Assembly (NCBI GenBank): GCA_963829235.1
Contig: CAWHIF010000003.1
Span: forward strand, 1,116,001 to 1,180,000
Direction: 5' to 3'
DNA: 64,000 nt
Source of the DNA: Bog-756 sp963829235
Lineage (GTDB): Bacteria; Actinomycetota; Acidimicrobiia; Acidimicrobiales; RAAP-2
Shown here: one piece after another, positions 44,083 through 53,172 of the stretch
Layout: each line of letters starts with the position of its first letter
Position numbering within the stretch: position 1 is the stretch's first letter
Position numbers and translations under genes: made by a program
Notes under the pieces: generated by a model
Seen by the model: only the letters and a program-made list of their open reading frames with translations
Told to the model about the DNA's origin: nothing
Databases searched by the model: none

Positions 44083-45833
44083 CCGACATCGAGATCGACG
44101 GCCTCCCGGCCGCCCCCGGTGGGGGGAGGAGGCGCCTGGCGGGCGCCACCGCGGGGATGGCCGTCGGGACCACGCTGTCGAGGGTCACCGGTCTGGCCAG
44201 CGTGGTCGCCCTCACCGTGGTCCTTGGGGGCGGTGGTTTCGCCGACGGCTACAACCTGGCCAACACCACCCCGAACATCGTCACCGACATCGTCATAGGA
44301 GGGGTGCTGTCGGCCACCTTCGTGCCTGTGTTCGTCGACCACCTCACCACTCGCCGGGCCGACGAGGCCTGGGAGGCGATCTCGGCGGTGGTGACAGTGG
44401 CCATCACCGTGCTCCTCGTGGCCACGGTGGCCTTCTTCCTGCTCGCTCCCGACATCATCCACCTCTACACGGTGACCAATCACAACCGGGACGTGGTCCA
44501 CCAACGTCAGGAGGCCGTCTTCTTCCTGCGCTGGTTCGTGCCCCAGCTCACCTGCTACGGCCTCATCGCCCTGTTCACGGCCTTGCTGAATACCCGCGGC
44601 AAGTTCGCCGCCCCGATGTTCGTCCCCATCGCCAACAACCTCGTGGTGATCGTGGTCCTGGTGTGGTTCCACACTCTCGTCCCCCGTCCCAGCCTGGCAT
44701 CGTTCGACGCCCACCACGGCGCCCTGGTCCTGTTGGCCGCCGGAACCACGCTCGGCGTGGTGGTCCAGGCCGGACTCCTGGTCCCGTCCCTGCTCCGCGC
44801 CCGACTGCACGTGCACTTCCTGTGGAAACCGGCCCATGAGGCCATGCGCACGATCACCCGCCTGGCCGGTTGGACGTTCGGTTGGGTGGTGGCCAACCAG
44901 GTGGCGCTGGTCGTCATCCTGGCGCTGGCCGACGGGGTCAAGGTGCCGGGGGCCGTGTCCGCCTATACGTATGCCTACCGGTTCTTCCAGCTTCCGTACG
45001 GGATCGTGGCCGTCTCGGTCATGAGTGCGGTGACCCCGTCGCTGGCGGCCCGATGGGCCCGCGGCGACATGGTTGCCTTCCGGCACCGGATGGCCTTCGG
45101 GTTGAGGGGGATCCTGGCCATCATCATCCCGTCGGCCGTGGGCATGGTGCTCCTGGCCCACCCTCTGATCGACCTGGTCCTCGGGCACGGGGCCGAGACC
45201 GCCGCCGAAGCCAACTCGGCGGCCACGGCGCTGGCCATGTTCTCGTTGGGCCTTCCCGGCTTCTGCGTCTTCCTCTACATGGTGCGCATCCTCCAGGCGA
45301 TGCAGGACACCCGTACCGCATTCCGCCTGTACCTGGTCGAGAACGGCCTCAACATCGTCTTCGGGGTGGCGCTGGTGGGACCACTCGGGGTCCGGGGCCT
45401 GGCCTTGTCGCTCTCCATCGCCTATTCGGCCGCCGCCCTGTTGGCCATGGCCGTCATCCGACAGCGGGTGGGTGGGCTCGGAGGCGACGAGCTGACCGTC
45501 CCGGTCAGGCGTGTGCTCGCCGCCTCGGGCGTGATGGCAGTGACCACCGTGCTCGCCGTCAACGTGTCCGGCGCAACATCCGGCGCGGGACTCCTCGCCC
45601 GGGTGGTGCTGGCCGTGGTCGTCGGGCTGGTCACCTACCTGGTCACTGCCGCGGTGCTGGCCGAGCGCGCCTCCCGCCGGGCCGTCGCGGACCGGGCCGG
45701 GCCCGCTTCCGCCGACTTCCGCCGTTCAGGTCCGGTGCAGGCCGGCCGAACCGGCCGACCCCTCAGAACCCTCAGAACCCTCAGCACCCTTCGAACCGTC
45801 CGAAGCGGCCGAACCGCCGGACGGCCCGACTGA
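44079..45833 (+). CDS. murJ: lipid II flippase
   Basis: A 584-residue MviN/MurJ flippase with about 14 helices that moves lipid II across the membrane for peptidoglycan synthesis. Motifs: GTTLSRVTGLASVVALTVVLG, FVPVFVDHLT, AAPMFVPIANNLVVI and QLPYGIVAVSVMSAVTPSLA. The GTG at 44079 overlaps the upstream stop. The C-terminus ends in a short Leu-Arg-Thr repeat (encoded by repeated CCCTCAGAA at 45761-45790), unlike the kinase-like tail of the mycobacterial protein. Confidence 0.94.
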   Translation: MTDIEIDGLPAAPGGGRRRLAGATAGMAVGTTLSRVTGLASVVALTVVLGGGGFADGYNLANTTPNIVTDIVIGGVLSATFVPVFVDHLTTRRADEAWEAISAVVTVAITVLLVATVAFFLLAPDIIHLYTVTNHNRDVVHQRQEAVFFLRWFVPQLTCYGLIALFTALLNTRGKFAAPMFVPIANNLVVIVVLVWFHTLVPRPSLASFDAHHGALVLLAAGTTLGVVVQAGLLVPSLLRARLHVHFLWKPAHEAMRTITRLAGWTFGWVVANQVALVVILALADGVKVPGAVSAYTYAYRFFQLPYGIVAVSVMSAVTPSLAARWARGDMVAFRHRMAFGLRGILAIIIPSAVGMVLLAHPLIDLVLGHGAETAAEANSAATALAMFSLGLPGFCVFLYMVRILQAMQDTRTAFRLYLVENGLNIVFGVALVGPLGVRGLALSLSIAYSAAALLAMAVIRQRVGGLGGDELTVPVRRVLAASGVMAVTTVLAVNVSGATSGAGLLARVVLAVVVGLVTYLVTAAVLAERASRRAVADRAGPASADFRRSGPVQAGRTGRPLRTLRTLSTLRTVRSGRTAGRPD

Positions 45834-45948
45834 GGGGCAGTTCCATGGCAGACTCGACGACCAGTCCGCTGGTGTTCCCTATGGCCGCTTGCGGCCGGTG
45901 AGCGACGAGCCCGAGGTCGAAGAGCCGCCGGGGGACGAGGAGGAGTCG

Positions 45949-46791
45949 ATGGCCCGGATACGGGTGGTAACCGATAGCGCGTGTGATCTCTCGGCCGAGC
46001 TGGCGGCCGAGCGGAACCTGACCATCGTTCCGCTGTCCATCCGGTTCGGTGCCGAGGAATTCGTCGACGGCGCCACACTGACGACCGACGAGTTCTGGGC
46101 CCGCTGCGCAGCCAGCGACGTGCTCCCCGAGACGTCGGCCCCGTCGCCCGGCGCGTTCCAGGAGGCGTTCCTGGCCGCCGCCGCCGACGGGTACGACGGT
46201 GTGCTCTGCATCAGCTTGTCGAGTGAGGTGTCGGCCACATTTCAGGCCGCGGTCACTGCCGCCAAGGGGGTGGCCGACCAGATCCCCGTCCACACGATCG
46301 ATTCGCGGTCGTTGACCATGGGCCTCGGGCTCATGGTCCTCGACGCCGCCGACATGGCCTCCAACGGCGCCACCCTCGAGGAATTGACAACACGGGTCGA
46401 CCAGCTCATCTCCCGCACCAAGGTGTTCGGAACCCTCGATACCCTCGAGCACCTCGAAAAAGGTGGCCGAATCGGAGGCGCCCGCGCCCTCCTCGGCTCA
46501 CTCCTGTCCATCAAGCCCGTGGTTTCGCTGGTCGACGGTGTGGTCGAAGAGGAGTCGAAACAGCGCACCCGCGGGCGTTCCTTGCGCTACCTGGCCGAAA
46601 AGGCCATCGACTCGCAGCCGCTCAGGCGGTTGGCGGTGTGCAACGGTGCAGCCACCGACATCGACGAGTTCATCGGCATGCTCGACGGCGTGCAATCGGA
46701 GTATCCCTTGGTGGTCGTGAACCTCGGATCGGTGGTGGGTACCCACACGGGACCGGGCACGATCGGCCTGTGCATGATCACCTCCGACTGA
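45949..46791 (+). CDS. DegV-family fatty-acid-binding protein
   Basis: A 280-residue DegV protein: MARIRVVTDSACDLSAELA, VPLSIRFGAEEFVDG, TSAPSPGAF, GVLCISLSSEVSATFQ, DSRSLTMGLG and EHLEKGGRIGGARALLGSLLSIKP. The family binds a fatty acid for FakA-type phosphorylation; no fakA is nearby. ATG 45949 has GAGGAGG just upstream, which decides against the longer frame from 45889. Confidence 0.92.
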   Translation: MARIRVVTDSACDLSAELAAERNLTIVPLSIRFGAEEFVDGATLTTDEFWARCAASDVLPETSAPSPGAFQEAFLAAAADGYDGVLCISLSSEVSATFQAAVTAAKGVADQIPVHTIDSRSLTMGLGLMVLDAADMASNGATLEELTTRVDQLISRTKVFGTLDTLEHLEKGGRIGGARALLGSLLSIKPVVSLVDGVVEEESKQRTRGRSLRYLAEKAIDSQPLRRLAVCNGAATDIDEFIGMLDGVQSEYPLVVVNLGSVVGTHTGPGTIGLCMITSD

Positions 46792-46846
46792 CCCGGCCCG
46801 ACGGCATACTGGCAGGCCACGCGGGGAATCCGACTATCCTCGCACC

Positions 46847-47203
46847 ATGGATCCCCAGCCAGAATCACCAGCCACCCGACTGCCCGGTTCCGGTGCGATC
46901 AGTGATCTGCCCACCCGCGGTACCGACCTCGTCGAAACGCTGGTCACACTCCTCCGGGACAAGACCGTCCGACCACTCACGCTGGCCACCCGCGCCGTGG
47001 TGTTCGGGATCATCATCTTCGCCGCCACCGTGGTCACCGTCGTCCTGGTCTCCGTCTCGCTGATCCGTGTGCTCACCGTCTACGCCTTCGACGGTCGGGT
47101 CTGGCTGTCCGACCTGGTGGTCGGGGCCGTGTTCGTGACGGCCGGTCTGGTCGTCTGGAGCCGACGCACCGTCTCGGCCGGCTCATCCACGGACGCGGCA
47201 TGA
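46847..47203 (+). CDS. hypothetical two-helix membrane protein
   Basis: A 118-residue protein with a 45-residue polar N-terminus and two hydrophobic helices (AVVFGIIIFAATVVTVVLVSVSLI and VWLSDLVVGAVFVTAGLVVW). No family recognised. A TATCCT hexamer 6 bp before the ATG without a Shine-Dalgarno sequence suggests leaderless transcription. Its stop overlaps the trxB ATG, so it is co-translated with thioredoxin reductase. Confidence 0.7.
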   Translation: MDPQPESPATRLPGSGAISDLPTRGTDLVETLVTLLRDKTVRPLTLATRAVVFGIIIFAATVVTVVLVSVSLIRVLTVYAFDGRVWLSDLVVGAVFVTAGLVVWSRRTVSAGSSTDAA

Positions 47204-48165
47204 CCGAGTCGCGCCAGTTGGTCATCGTCGGATCGGGGCCGGCCGGCCTGACCGCCGCCATCTACGCCTCGAGGGCCCAGCTGTCCCCCCTGGTCATCGA
47301 AGGAGAGCCCTCGTCGACCAGCGACCAACCGGGCGGCCAGCTGATGCTCACGACCGAGGTGGAGAATTATCCCGGATTCGTCGACGGCATCCTCGGGCCC
47401 GAGCTCATGCAGGCGTTCCGCGAGCAGGCCGCACGGTTCGGCGCCGAGTACCTGACGGCCAAGGTCTCACGGGTGGATCTGTCGAGCCGGCCGTTCGGCC
47501 TGTGGGTCGGTGACCCGGATGCTCCACAGCCGAGCTACGCGGCCGACGCGTTGATCATCGCCACCGGGGCCCAATCGTTGATGCTCAATGTCCCCAACGA
47601 GGAACGGCTCCTCGGCTACGGCGTCTCGACCTGTGCCACCTGCGACGGATTCTTCTTCCGGGAGAAGGAGATCGCCGTGGTCGGGGGGGGCGACTCCGCG
47701 CTCGAAGAAGCCATCTTCCTGACCCGCTTCGCCGACATGGTCACCGTCATCCATCGACGCGGCGAGTTGCGGGCGTCAAAAGTCATGCAGCAGCGGGCCT
47801 TCGCCAACCCCAAGATCGCCTTCCGCTGGAATTCCTCGGTCGTCGACATCCTCGGGGACACCAAGGTGACCGGGGTGCGAGTGCGCGACAACCTCAGCGA
47901 AGAGGAGTCGGTGATCGAGCTCTCCGGGCTCTTCGTGGCCATCGGGCACCAGCCCAACACGTCGCTGTTCAAGGGTCAGATCGAATTGGAGGAGAACGGC
48001 TACGTGCGCACGTTCGACGGAACCAGGACCAACGTCGACGGGGTCTTCGCCTGTGGCGACGTGCAGGACCACCACTACCGACAGGCCATCACCGCCGCCG
48101 GCTCGGGTTGCATGGCCTCCATCGACGTCGAGCGCTGGCTCGAGGACCAGCACGCGGCGCACTGA
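47200..48165 (+). CDS. trxB: thioredoxin reductase
   Basis: A 321-residue flavoenzyme that passes electrons from NADPH to thioredoxin. FAD loop VIVGSGPAGLTAAIYAS, active site STCATCDGFF, NADPH loop VVGGGDSALEEAIFL and the C-terminal GVFACGDVQDHHYRQAITAAGSG. Overlaps the upstream membrane gene (ATGA). trxA follows after 116 bp with its own stress-type promoter. Confidence 0.96.
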   Translation: MTESRQLVIVGSGPAGLTAAIYASRAQLSPLVIEGEPSSTSDQPGGQLMLTTEVENYPGFVDGILGPELMQAFREQAARFGAEYLTAKVSRVDLSSRPFGLWVGDPDAPQPSYAADALIIATGAQSLMLNVPNEERLLGYGVSTCATCDGFFFREKEIAVVGGGDSALEEAIFLTRFADMVTVIHRRGELRASKVMQQRAFANPKIAFRWNSSVVDILGDTKVTGVRVRDNLSEEESVIELSGLFVAIGHQPNTSLFKGQIELEENGYVRTFDGTRTNVDGVFACGDVQDHHYRQAITAAGSGCMASIDVERWLEDQHAAH

Positions 48166-48187
48166 GTCCTCGGGGCCATGTGGCCGC

Positions 48188-48214
48188 GGGAATGCCCGCA
48201 CCCCGACGGCGGTT
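48188..48214 (+). promoter_or_regulatory. SigR/SigH-type promoter of trxA
   Basis: GGGAAT (48188-48193), exactly 18 bp, then GTT (48212-48214) matches the established oxidative-stress ECF sigma consensus (GGAAT-N18-GTT) of Streptomyces SigR and mycobacterial SigH. It lies 68 bp before the trxA start. No anti-sigma or sigma gene is in the window. Confidence 0.75.
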
Positions 48215-48281
48215 GACATAACGTGTCCCAGTCGGGAACACCTGGCAGGGCCCGCAGGACCGGGCAGGAGGAAAGATCGAC

Positions 48282-48608
48282 ATGAGTGAGAAGATCACGA
48301 CCCTGAGCGACGCTAGTTTTGACGAGCATGTCAAGTCGTCGGACGTTCCGGTGCTGGTGGACTTCTGGGCTGAATGGTGTGGCCCGTGCAAGATGATCGC
48401 CCCGGTGCTCGAGGAGATCGCATCGGAGCAGGCCGGGAAGCTCGAAGTGGCCAAGTTGAACATCGACGACAATCTCGACATCACCAGGCGGTTCGATGTG
48501 ATGAGCATTCCGACGCTCATTCTCTTCAAGGACGGGGAGCCCGCGGTGCGCATCGTAGGCGCCAAGGGCAAGGGTCAACTCCTTCAGGAGCTTTCCGCTC
48601 ACCTTTAG
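48282..48608 (+). CDS. trxA: thioredoxin
   Basis: A 108-residue thioredoxin: VLVDFWAEWCGPCKMIAP carries the WCGPC dithiol, and the cis-Pro is in MSIPTLILFKDG. It reduces protein disulfides and is recycled by the TrxB encoded upstream. An AGGAGG ribosome-binding site precedes the ATG. Promoter of SigR type upstream. Confidence 0.97.
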   Translation: MSEKITTLSDASFDEHVKSSDVPVLVDFWAEWCGPCKMIAPVLEEIASEQAGKLEVAKLNIDDNLDITRRFDVMSIPTLILFKDGEPAVRIVGAKGKGQLLQELSAHL

Positions 48609-48669
48609 GAGCGGGTCTTCTCCCTGGCCATTCCCCCTTCCGGAGGCGCGAACAGGTCGCCGGGGCCGG

Positions 48670-49662
48670 ATGGTGAGTCAGGACAACGAGATCCGGCTCG
48701 TGGTTGGCGATTCGGGGCCGCCGGTGGTCGACGTCCAGCAGCGGCTCGAACAGCAGGGTTTTTCGATCGCGGTCGACGTGGCCGGGCACTACGGGGCTGG
48801 GACCCGGGCTGCCGTCGAGGCGTTCCAGTACCGCCGGGGCCTCCGGGTCGATGGGGTATGTGGACCGCAGACCTGGTCGGCCCTGGTCGAGGCCTGTCGT
48901 ACCATCGGGGACCGCTTTCTCTACCGCCGGACGCCGATGTTGCGAGGTGATGATGTCGCTGAGCTGCAACAACGGCTCAGCGCCCTGGGATTCGATTCCG
49001 GTCGGGTGGATGGCATCTTCGGCGACCTGACTTCGGCAGCACTCGGGGAATTCCAGCGCAACGTGGGGCTTCCCGTCGACGGCATCGCCGGGGCCTCCAC
49101 GGTGGCCGAACTCCTCAGGTTCGGGACCCGGCACAACGACACCGAGCTGGTGGCCTCGGTACGTGACCGCCAACAGCTCCGGGCGGCACCGCGCACACTG
49201 GCCGGCCGCCGGGTGGCCATCGGCGAAGAAGGGGGACTCGACTCCACGGTGGCTGCGCTCCGGAGGCTGCTGGTCAACCAGGGAGCCGTGGTCACCACCC
49301 ACCACCATCCCGACGGGTCGATCCAGGCCTCAGAGGTCAACGCGGGCGGCGCTGAGGTCTACATCGGCTTACGACTGGACTCGGACCGCCATCACTGCAC
49401 CACGGCCTTCTATGCCGGCTACCGCTACTCTTCTCCCGGCGGGCGACGGTTGGCCGAGCTCCTTCAGCGAGCGCTGGTGAAGTCACTCGACCTTCCCGAC
49501 GGAGGGGCCCAGGGGATGTCGCTCCCTCTCCTGCGCGAAACCCGCATGCCCGCCGTCATCGTCGAGATAGGACCGGCCAGCGTGCTCGTCGAACAGGCCG
49601 CCACCTTGGTCCAGGCCATCGGTGTCGCGTTGGCGGAATGGGTGAGCAGCGCCTGGGATTAG
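48670..49662 (+). CDS. cwlM: peptidoglycan-binding amidase-like protein (CwlM type)
   Basis: A 330-residue protein with two PG_binding_1 domains (residues about 14-70 and 88-150: DVQQRLEQQGFSI, GVCGPQTWSAL, AELQQRLSALGFD, GDLTSAALGEF) and a C-terminal amidase_3 fold. The zinc-binding DPGHGG motif is replaced by AIGEEGGLD, while MPAVIVEIG is kept, so catalysis is doubtful. In mycobacteria CwlM is a non-enzymatic activator of MurA at this same locus; the same regulatory role is inferred. Confidence 0.82.
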   Translation: MVSQDNEIRLVVGDSGPPVVDVQQRLEQQGFSIAVDVAGHYGAGTRAAVEAFQYRRGLRVDGVCGPQTWSALVEACRTIGDRFLYRRTPMLRGDDVAELQQRLSALGFDSGRVDGIFGDLTSAALGEFQRNVGLPVDGIAGASTVAELLRFGTRHNDTELVASVRDRQQLRAAPRTLAGRRVAIGEEGGLDSTVAALRRLLVNQGAVVTTHHHPDGSIQASEVNAGGAEVYIGLRLDSDRHHCTTAFYAGYRYSSPGGRRLAELLQRALVKSLDLPDGGAQGMSLPLLRETRMPAVIVEIGPASVLVEQAATLVQAIGVALAEWVSSAWD

Positions 49663-49721
49663 GTGCAGATTAGGTGGCCAGCAACCGTCGACCTTCCCCT
49701 CATGTGGCATCCCGAACGCTG

Positions 49722-49754
49722 TAATCCACAACCTCATGCACAGGTTGTGGATTA
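49722..49754. terminator. perfect 13-bp inverted repeat between convergent cwlM and parB
   Basis: TAATCCACAACCT (49722-49734), a 7-bp loop, and AGGTTGTGGATTA (49742-49754). It lies between converging genes, the position of a bidirectional terminator, but no clear T-tract follows. The arms contain TGTGGATTA and its complement, one mismatch from a DnaA box, so DnaA binding is an alternative. The surrounding 190 bp hold no gene. Confidence 0.6.
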
Positions 49755-49852
49755 GTCTCTACCACCGCATGAGGGCAAACTATCACTTTAAGTGGCGGAC
49801 GATCCAGAAATGGCCCCGTTATGTCAAGTCACGACCGCTCTGAGTGGTTAGG

Positions 49853-50803
49853 TTAGACGGTCGACTCACTCCGTCCAACCATCAGCTTGTAGATACGCTC
49901 GAGATCCTCGAGCGTGGCGAACTCGACCACCACCTTCCCGCGCTTCGATGTCAGGTCGACCTTTACTCTCGTATTGAGATGGCTGGAAAGTAGCTCTTCG
50001 AGTTCGAGGATTCCCGGCGGAGGTAGCCGGCGGGGACTTGCGGTTCCCGTCCCGGAAGCACGGGGTGCCTCCTGGCCCTGCCCTTGCAGAGATCGACCTG
50101 ATTGGCCGGCAGCGACCTCTTCCCGCCCGGCGGCATGATCACGGACCATCTCCTCGATGGCGCGGACTGTCAGGCCATCGCTGACGACCATCTTGGCCAA
50201 TACCTCCTGATAACCACGATCCGGCGTCCCCAACATCGCGCGAGCATGCCCGGAGGTGATCTGGCCCTCGGCCAGCAGACGCTGCACCCCGGCGGGAAGC
50301 TGAAGCAGCCGCAGTGTGTTGGTGACCGCCGTGCGACTCTTTCCCACGCGAGTTGCCACCTGATCGTGGGTATAGCCGAACTCCTCGATGAGCTGTTGGT
50401 ATGCGGCGGCCTCTTCGAGGACGTTGAGGTCTTGACGGTGCAAGTTCTCGACCAGGGCCTGCTCCAGACTCCGGGTCTCGTCCGAGGTCTGCACCAGGAC
50501 CGGAATGGTGTGGAGTCCGGCTCGTCGGGCGGCCCGCCACCTCCGCTCCCCGGCGATGAGCTCGAAGTCGTCCGCCGCTTCCCCACCGACCTGCCGGACC
50601 AGGACGGGCTGTAGAACGCCCAACTCCTTGATCGACGCGGCCAACGACGACATGGTGTCCTCGTCGAAGTTGATTCGTGGCTGTCTGGGGTTTGGCTTGA
50701 TGCTGCCGATCGGGACCTCCCGCAGAGCCGTCGATCGGTCGCCCGCCACCTCCGTCGGAATGAGAGCGCTCAATCCCTTGCCCAGTCCACTACGACGCGC
50801 CAC
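49853..50803 (-). CDS. parB: chromosome-partitioning protein ParB
   Basis: A 316-residue ParB CTPase. SGLGKGLSALIP at the start, then the CTP-binding box GERRWRAARRAGLHTIPVLV with ENLHRQDLN, the helix-turn-helix KSRTAVTNTLRLLQLP with SGHARAMLG, and a dimerisation domain (LEELLSSHLNTRVKVDL). It loads on parS and slides on DNA. It overlaps parA by 14 bp and is in a parAB operon; four parS sites lie within 3.4 kb. Confidence 0.96.
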   Translation of the reverse strand: MARRSGLGKGLSALIPTEVAGDRSTALREVPIGSIKPNPRQPRINFDEDTMSSLAASIKELGVLQPVLVRQVGGEAADDFELIAGERRWRAARRAGLHTIPVLVQTSDETRSLEQALVENLHRQDLNVLEEAAAYQQLIEEFGYTHDQVATRVGKSRTAVTNTLRLLQLPAGVQRLLAEGQITSGHARAMLGTPDRGYQEVLAKMVVSDGLTVRAIEEMVRDHAAGREEVAAGQSGRSLQGQGQEAPRASGTGTASPRRLPPPGILELEELLSSHLNTRVKVDLTSKRGKVVVEFATLEDLERIYKLMVGRSESTV

Positions 50804-52073
50804 CGCTGACCTCCTTGGCTAGTTCTCGATAGGCGATGGCACCACGCGAGGTGGGATCGAACGCCGTGATCGGCTGCCCGAAGGACGGCGCCTCGGACAG
50901 CCTCACGGTCCTCGGGATGACGCTGCGACACACCTTCGACCCGAAGTGCTGTCGAACCTCGTTGGCCACCTGGTCCGCCAACTTGGTGCGGGCGTCATAC
51001 ATGGTCAACACGATGGTCGAAATGTCGAGCTGAGGGTTGAGGTTCGATGCCACCAGATGGACGTTCCGCATCAACTGGCTGAGGCCCTCCAGTGCGTAGT
51101 ACTCGCACTGGATAGGAACCAGAACCTCGTCGGCCGCCGCCAGTGCGTTGACCGTGATGAGGCCGAGAGAAGGGGGGCAGTCGATGAGCACGTAGTCGAA
51201 ATCGTCGAGCACAGACTCGATCGACCGTTTCAGCTTCAACTCTCGACTGAACGCGGGAACAAGTTCGATTTCGGCACCGGCAAGGGCGATGGTGGCGGGA
51301 GCCACGAATAGATTCTTCATGCTGGTGGGCTCCACGCAGTCCTCGAGTGAGGCATCCCGCATCATCACGTCGTACATCGACAACTCGAAGTTTCGGGCAT
51401 CGATACCCAGGCCGGTGGTGGCGTTTCCCTGAGGATCGAGATCGATCACCAGAACCCTGAATCCGAGTTCGGCCAGAGCCGCGCCGAGGTTGACCGACGT
51501 GGTGGTCTTGCCCACACCACCCTTCTGGTTGGCGACCGCCATCACGCGGGGGAGTGGGTTGCCGGATGCCGCCTGGGCCTCTTCGCCGGATCCGGTCGCG
51601 GCAATCTGCTCGACTTCGACCTCGCTCTCGGGGCTCGGATAGGAAGGCTGGTTATCTGCTTGCACGGGCTCGTCGGAAACGGGCATCTCGAGATTCACTT
51701 CCTCGATTGTCGCCGGCGAAACTACCGCCTGCTCCGGCGACCCCGCCTGCCCGACATCCGGGGTAACCGAACTGGCACCGGCATTCGGTCGCTCGACAAG
51801 TCGCTCCATGCCGCTGGGGCCGCTGGGGGGTAGGACGCTGTCGAGTTCTGCATGGGCCGTTGCAACATCCGAACTGGTCTTCTTGATCGGAGTAGGCGTC
51901 CGCGGTGATGGACCGGTGGATGAGGGTTGACTCTGGGATACCTCAGCCGGAGGCGATCCGGACTCGGAATCCTCTACCAGCTTGATGGTCCCCGGCTCGA
52001 CTTCCGGCTCCGCAACGGGATAAAAGTCATCCTGGGGGGTCGGTCTGTTTCGACCCCGACGACGGCCGAGCAC
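50790..52073 (-). CDS. parA: chromosome-partitioning ATPase ParA with long N-terminal extension
   Basis: A 427-residue protein. Residues about 177-427 are a canonical ParA/Soj: VANQKGGVGKTTTSVNLGA, VIDLDPQGNATTGLG, DYVLIDCPPSLGLITVNA and SEAPSFGQPI. The first about 176 residues are acidic, rich in Pro, Ser and Glu, and predicted disordered, far longer than usual. The frame is continuous with GTG 52073; an internal ATG at residue 178 would give a standard-length ParA. It positions ParB-parS complexes by DNA-bound ATPase gradients. Confidence 0.94.
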   Translation of the reverse strand: MLGRRRGRNRPTPQDDFYPVAEPEVEPGTIKLVEDSESGSPPAEVSQSQPSSTGPSPRTPTPIKKTSSDVATAHAELDSVLPPSGPSGMERLVERPNAGASSVTPDVGQAGSPEQAVVSPATIEEVNLEMPVSDEPVQADNQPSYPSPESEVEVEQIAATGSGEEAQAASGNPLPRVMAVANQKGGVGKTTTSVNLGAALAELGFRVLVIDLDPQGNATTGLGIDARNFELSMYDVMMRDASLEDCVEPTSMKNLFVAPATIALAGAEIELVPAFSRELKLKRSIESVLDDFDYVLIDCPPSLGLITVNALAAADEVLVPIQCEYYALEGLSQLMRNVHLVASNLNPQLDISTIVLTMYDARTKLADQVANEVRQHFGSKVCRSVIPRTVRLSEAPSFGQPITAFDPTSRGAIAYRELAKEVSGGAS

Positions 52074-52153
52074 TATCGTCTCTTCGATTGGGCAGGGTTC
52101 AAGGACTTCATCCTCCCCCGCGCTGAAGTCGTGGTCAAGCCTTTCGCCGAAAA

Positions 52154-52169
52154 TGTTTCACGTGGAACG
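52154..52169. promoter_or_regulatory. parS: parS site 1
   Basis: TGTTTCACGTGGAACG matches 15 of 16 bases of canonical parS (TGTTTCACGTGGAACA, the reverse complement of the B. subtilis sequence). ParB-binding centromere element, 80 bp upstream of parA. Confidence 0.93.
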
Positions 52170-52299
52170 TCCGGATCGACCCACCTGGCGTTCCCGTTCG
52201 GCCCTCGAAAGTGAGATCGCCGCGAGACCGGACCCGACGTCACCCCCGGATCGTCCCAGTTCCTGTGAGGTTGCCAAGGGCAGCGGTCGGGTCAGCGCA

Positions 52300-52315
52300 T
52301 GTTTCACGTGGAACG
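52300..52315. promoter_or_regulatory. parS: parS site 2
   Basis: TGTTTCACGTGGAACG, one end-base off canonical parS, 146 bp from site 1. Confidence 0.93.
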
Positions 52316-52417
52316 TCTGCTGCGAGGGTCTGGTCCCACCGTTTCACCGTGGGCCCACTCGAGACCCGGATTCATCGTCTGACCCGTTTCAGCGGCGCAC
52401 CGGATCCGAGCGGTTCA

Positions 52418-52433
52418 CGTTTCACGTGGAACT
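52418..52433. promoter_or_regulatory. parS: parS site 3 (degenerate ends)
   Basis: CGTTTCACGTGGAACT: the 14-bp core is intact and both terminal bases differ, so affinity may be lower. 118 bp from site 2. Confidence 0.88.
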
Positions 52434-52439
52434 TCCGGA

Positions 52440-53172
52440 TCGAGACCTGATGCTCCCGTGTGGGTCTCGAGGCTGAACCGGGCCACGCCAGCGGGCCCGC
52501 CCGAGTCTGAAGTCAGTGTCCCCGTTCTGAGCCTCGAATCGAGGCTGGCCTGGCCGGAGCGGGCCGGCGTCACCTCCCCGACCGTCTGAACTCCGGGCTG
52601 AGGTGCCCAGGGCCCGGATCCGACCTGGCCTCACCTGACGGGACACCGGTCTGACGGGGACACCGGGTTCTCCTCTGAAGTCACCGGGTTCCGGCGTCAC
52701 TTCACCGACCGTCTGATGCCCAGAGTGAGGCGTCAGATCCAGATCCAGAACGACCCGATCGAGACCCGGTGCCCCCGGTCGACCCTTGAGGTTGGGGCCA
52801 GTGAAAACCGGACCCGGTCCCGCTCCGGATCGTCTGGGAGGAGTGACCGGGACCAGCCGGGCCGACCAGATCCCTCTTTCATGGAAATGGGCCGGGCCTG
52901 AGAAAACAAGACCGCGTCACGCGGATCACCCGATCGAGACCCGGCACCGGCTGACCCTTGAGATTGAGGCCAGCGAAAACCGGACCCGGTCCCGCCCTAC
53001 GGACCGTATGGGCGGCGTATCGAACAGGGCCCGGGCCGAGCAGATCCCTCGTTCATGTGGACCCAACCGATCGAGATCCGGTGCCCGGCTGACCCTTGAG
53101 GTTGGGGCCGGTGACAACCGGATCCCGCCTCACCTCCCGGTCGTCCGGGATGGGGCGGCCCGAGACGGTAAT
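52440..53172. repeat. degenerate 140-170-bp repeats in the parS region
   Basis: The 1.1-kb stretch between parA and rsmG holds no credible gene. Besides the parS sites it has at least three diverged copies of one unit, each starting GATCGAGAYCCGG (about 52758, 52931, 53070) followed by GACCCTTGAGRTTGRGGCC and then a shared AACCGGAYCC segment. A weaker copy starts near 52438. Open frames here (for example 52786-53325) only reflect high GC and the repeats. Confidence 0.75.

Noticed and set aside
46823..46850. second SigR-type promoter (GGGGAAT) before the membrane protein and trxB
   Set aside because: The position 18 bp downstream reads TGG, not GTT, so it does not meet the consensus.
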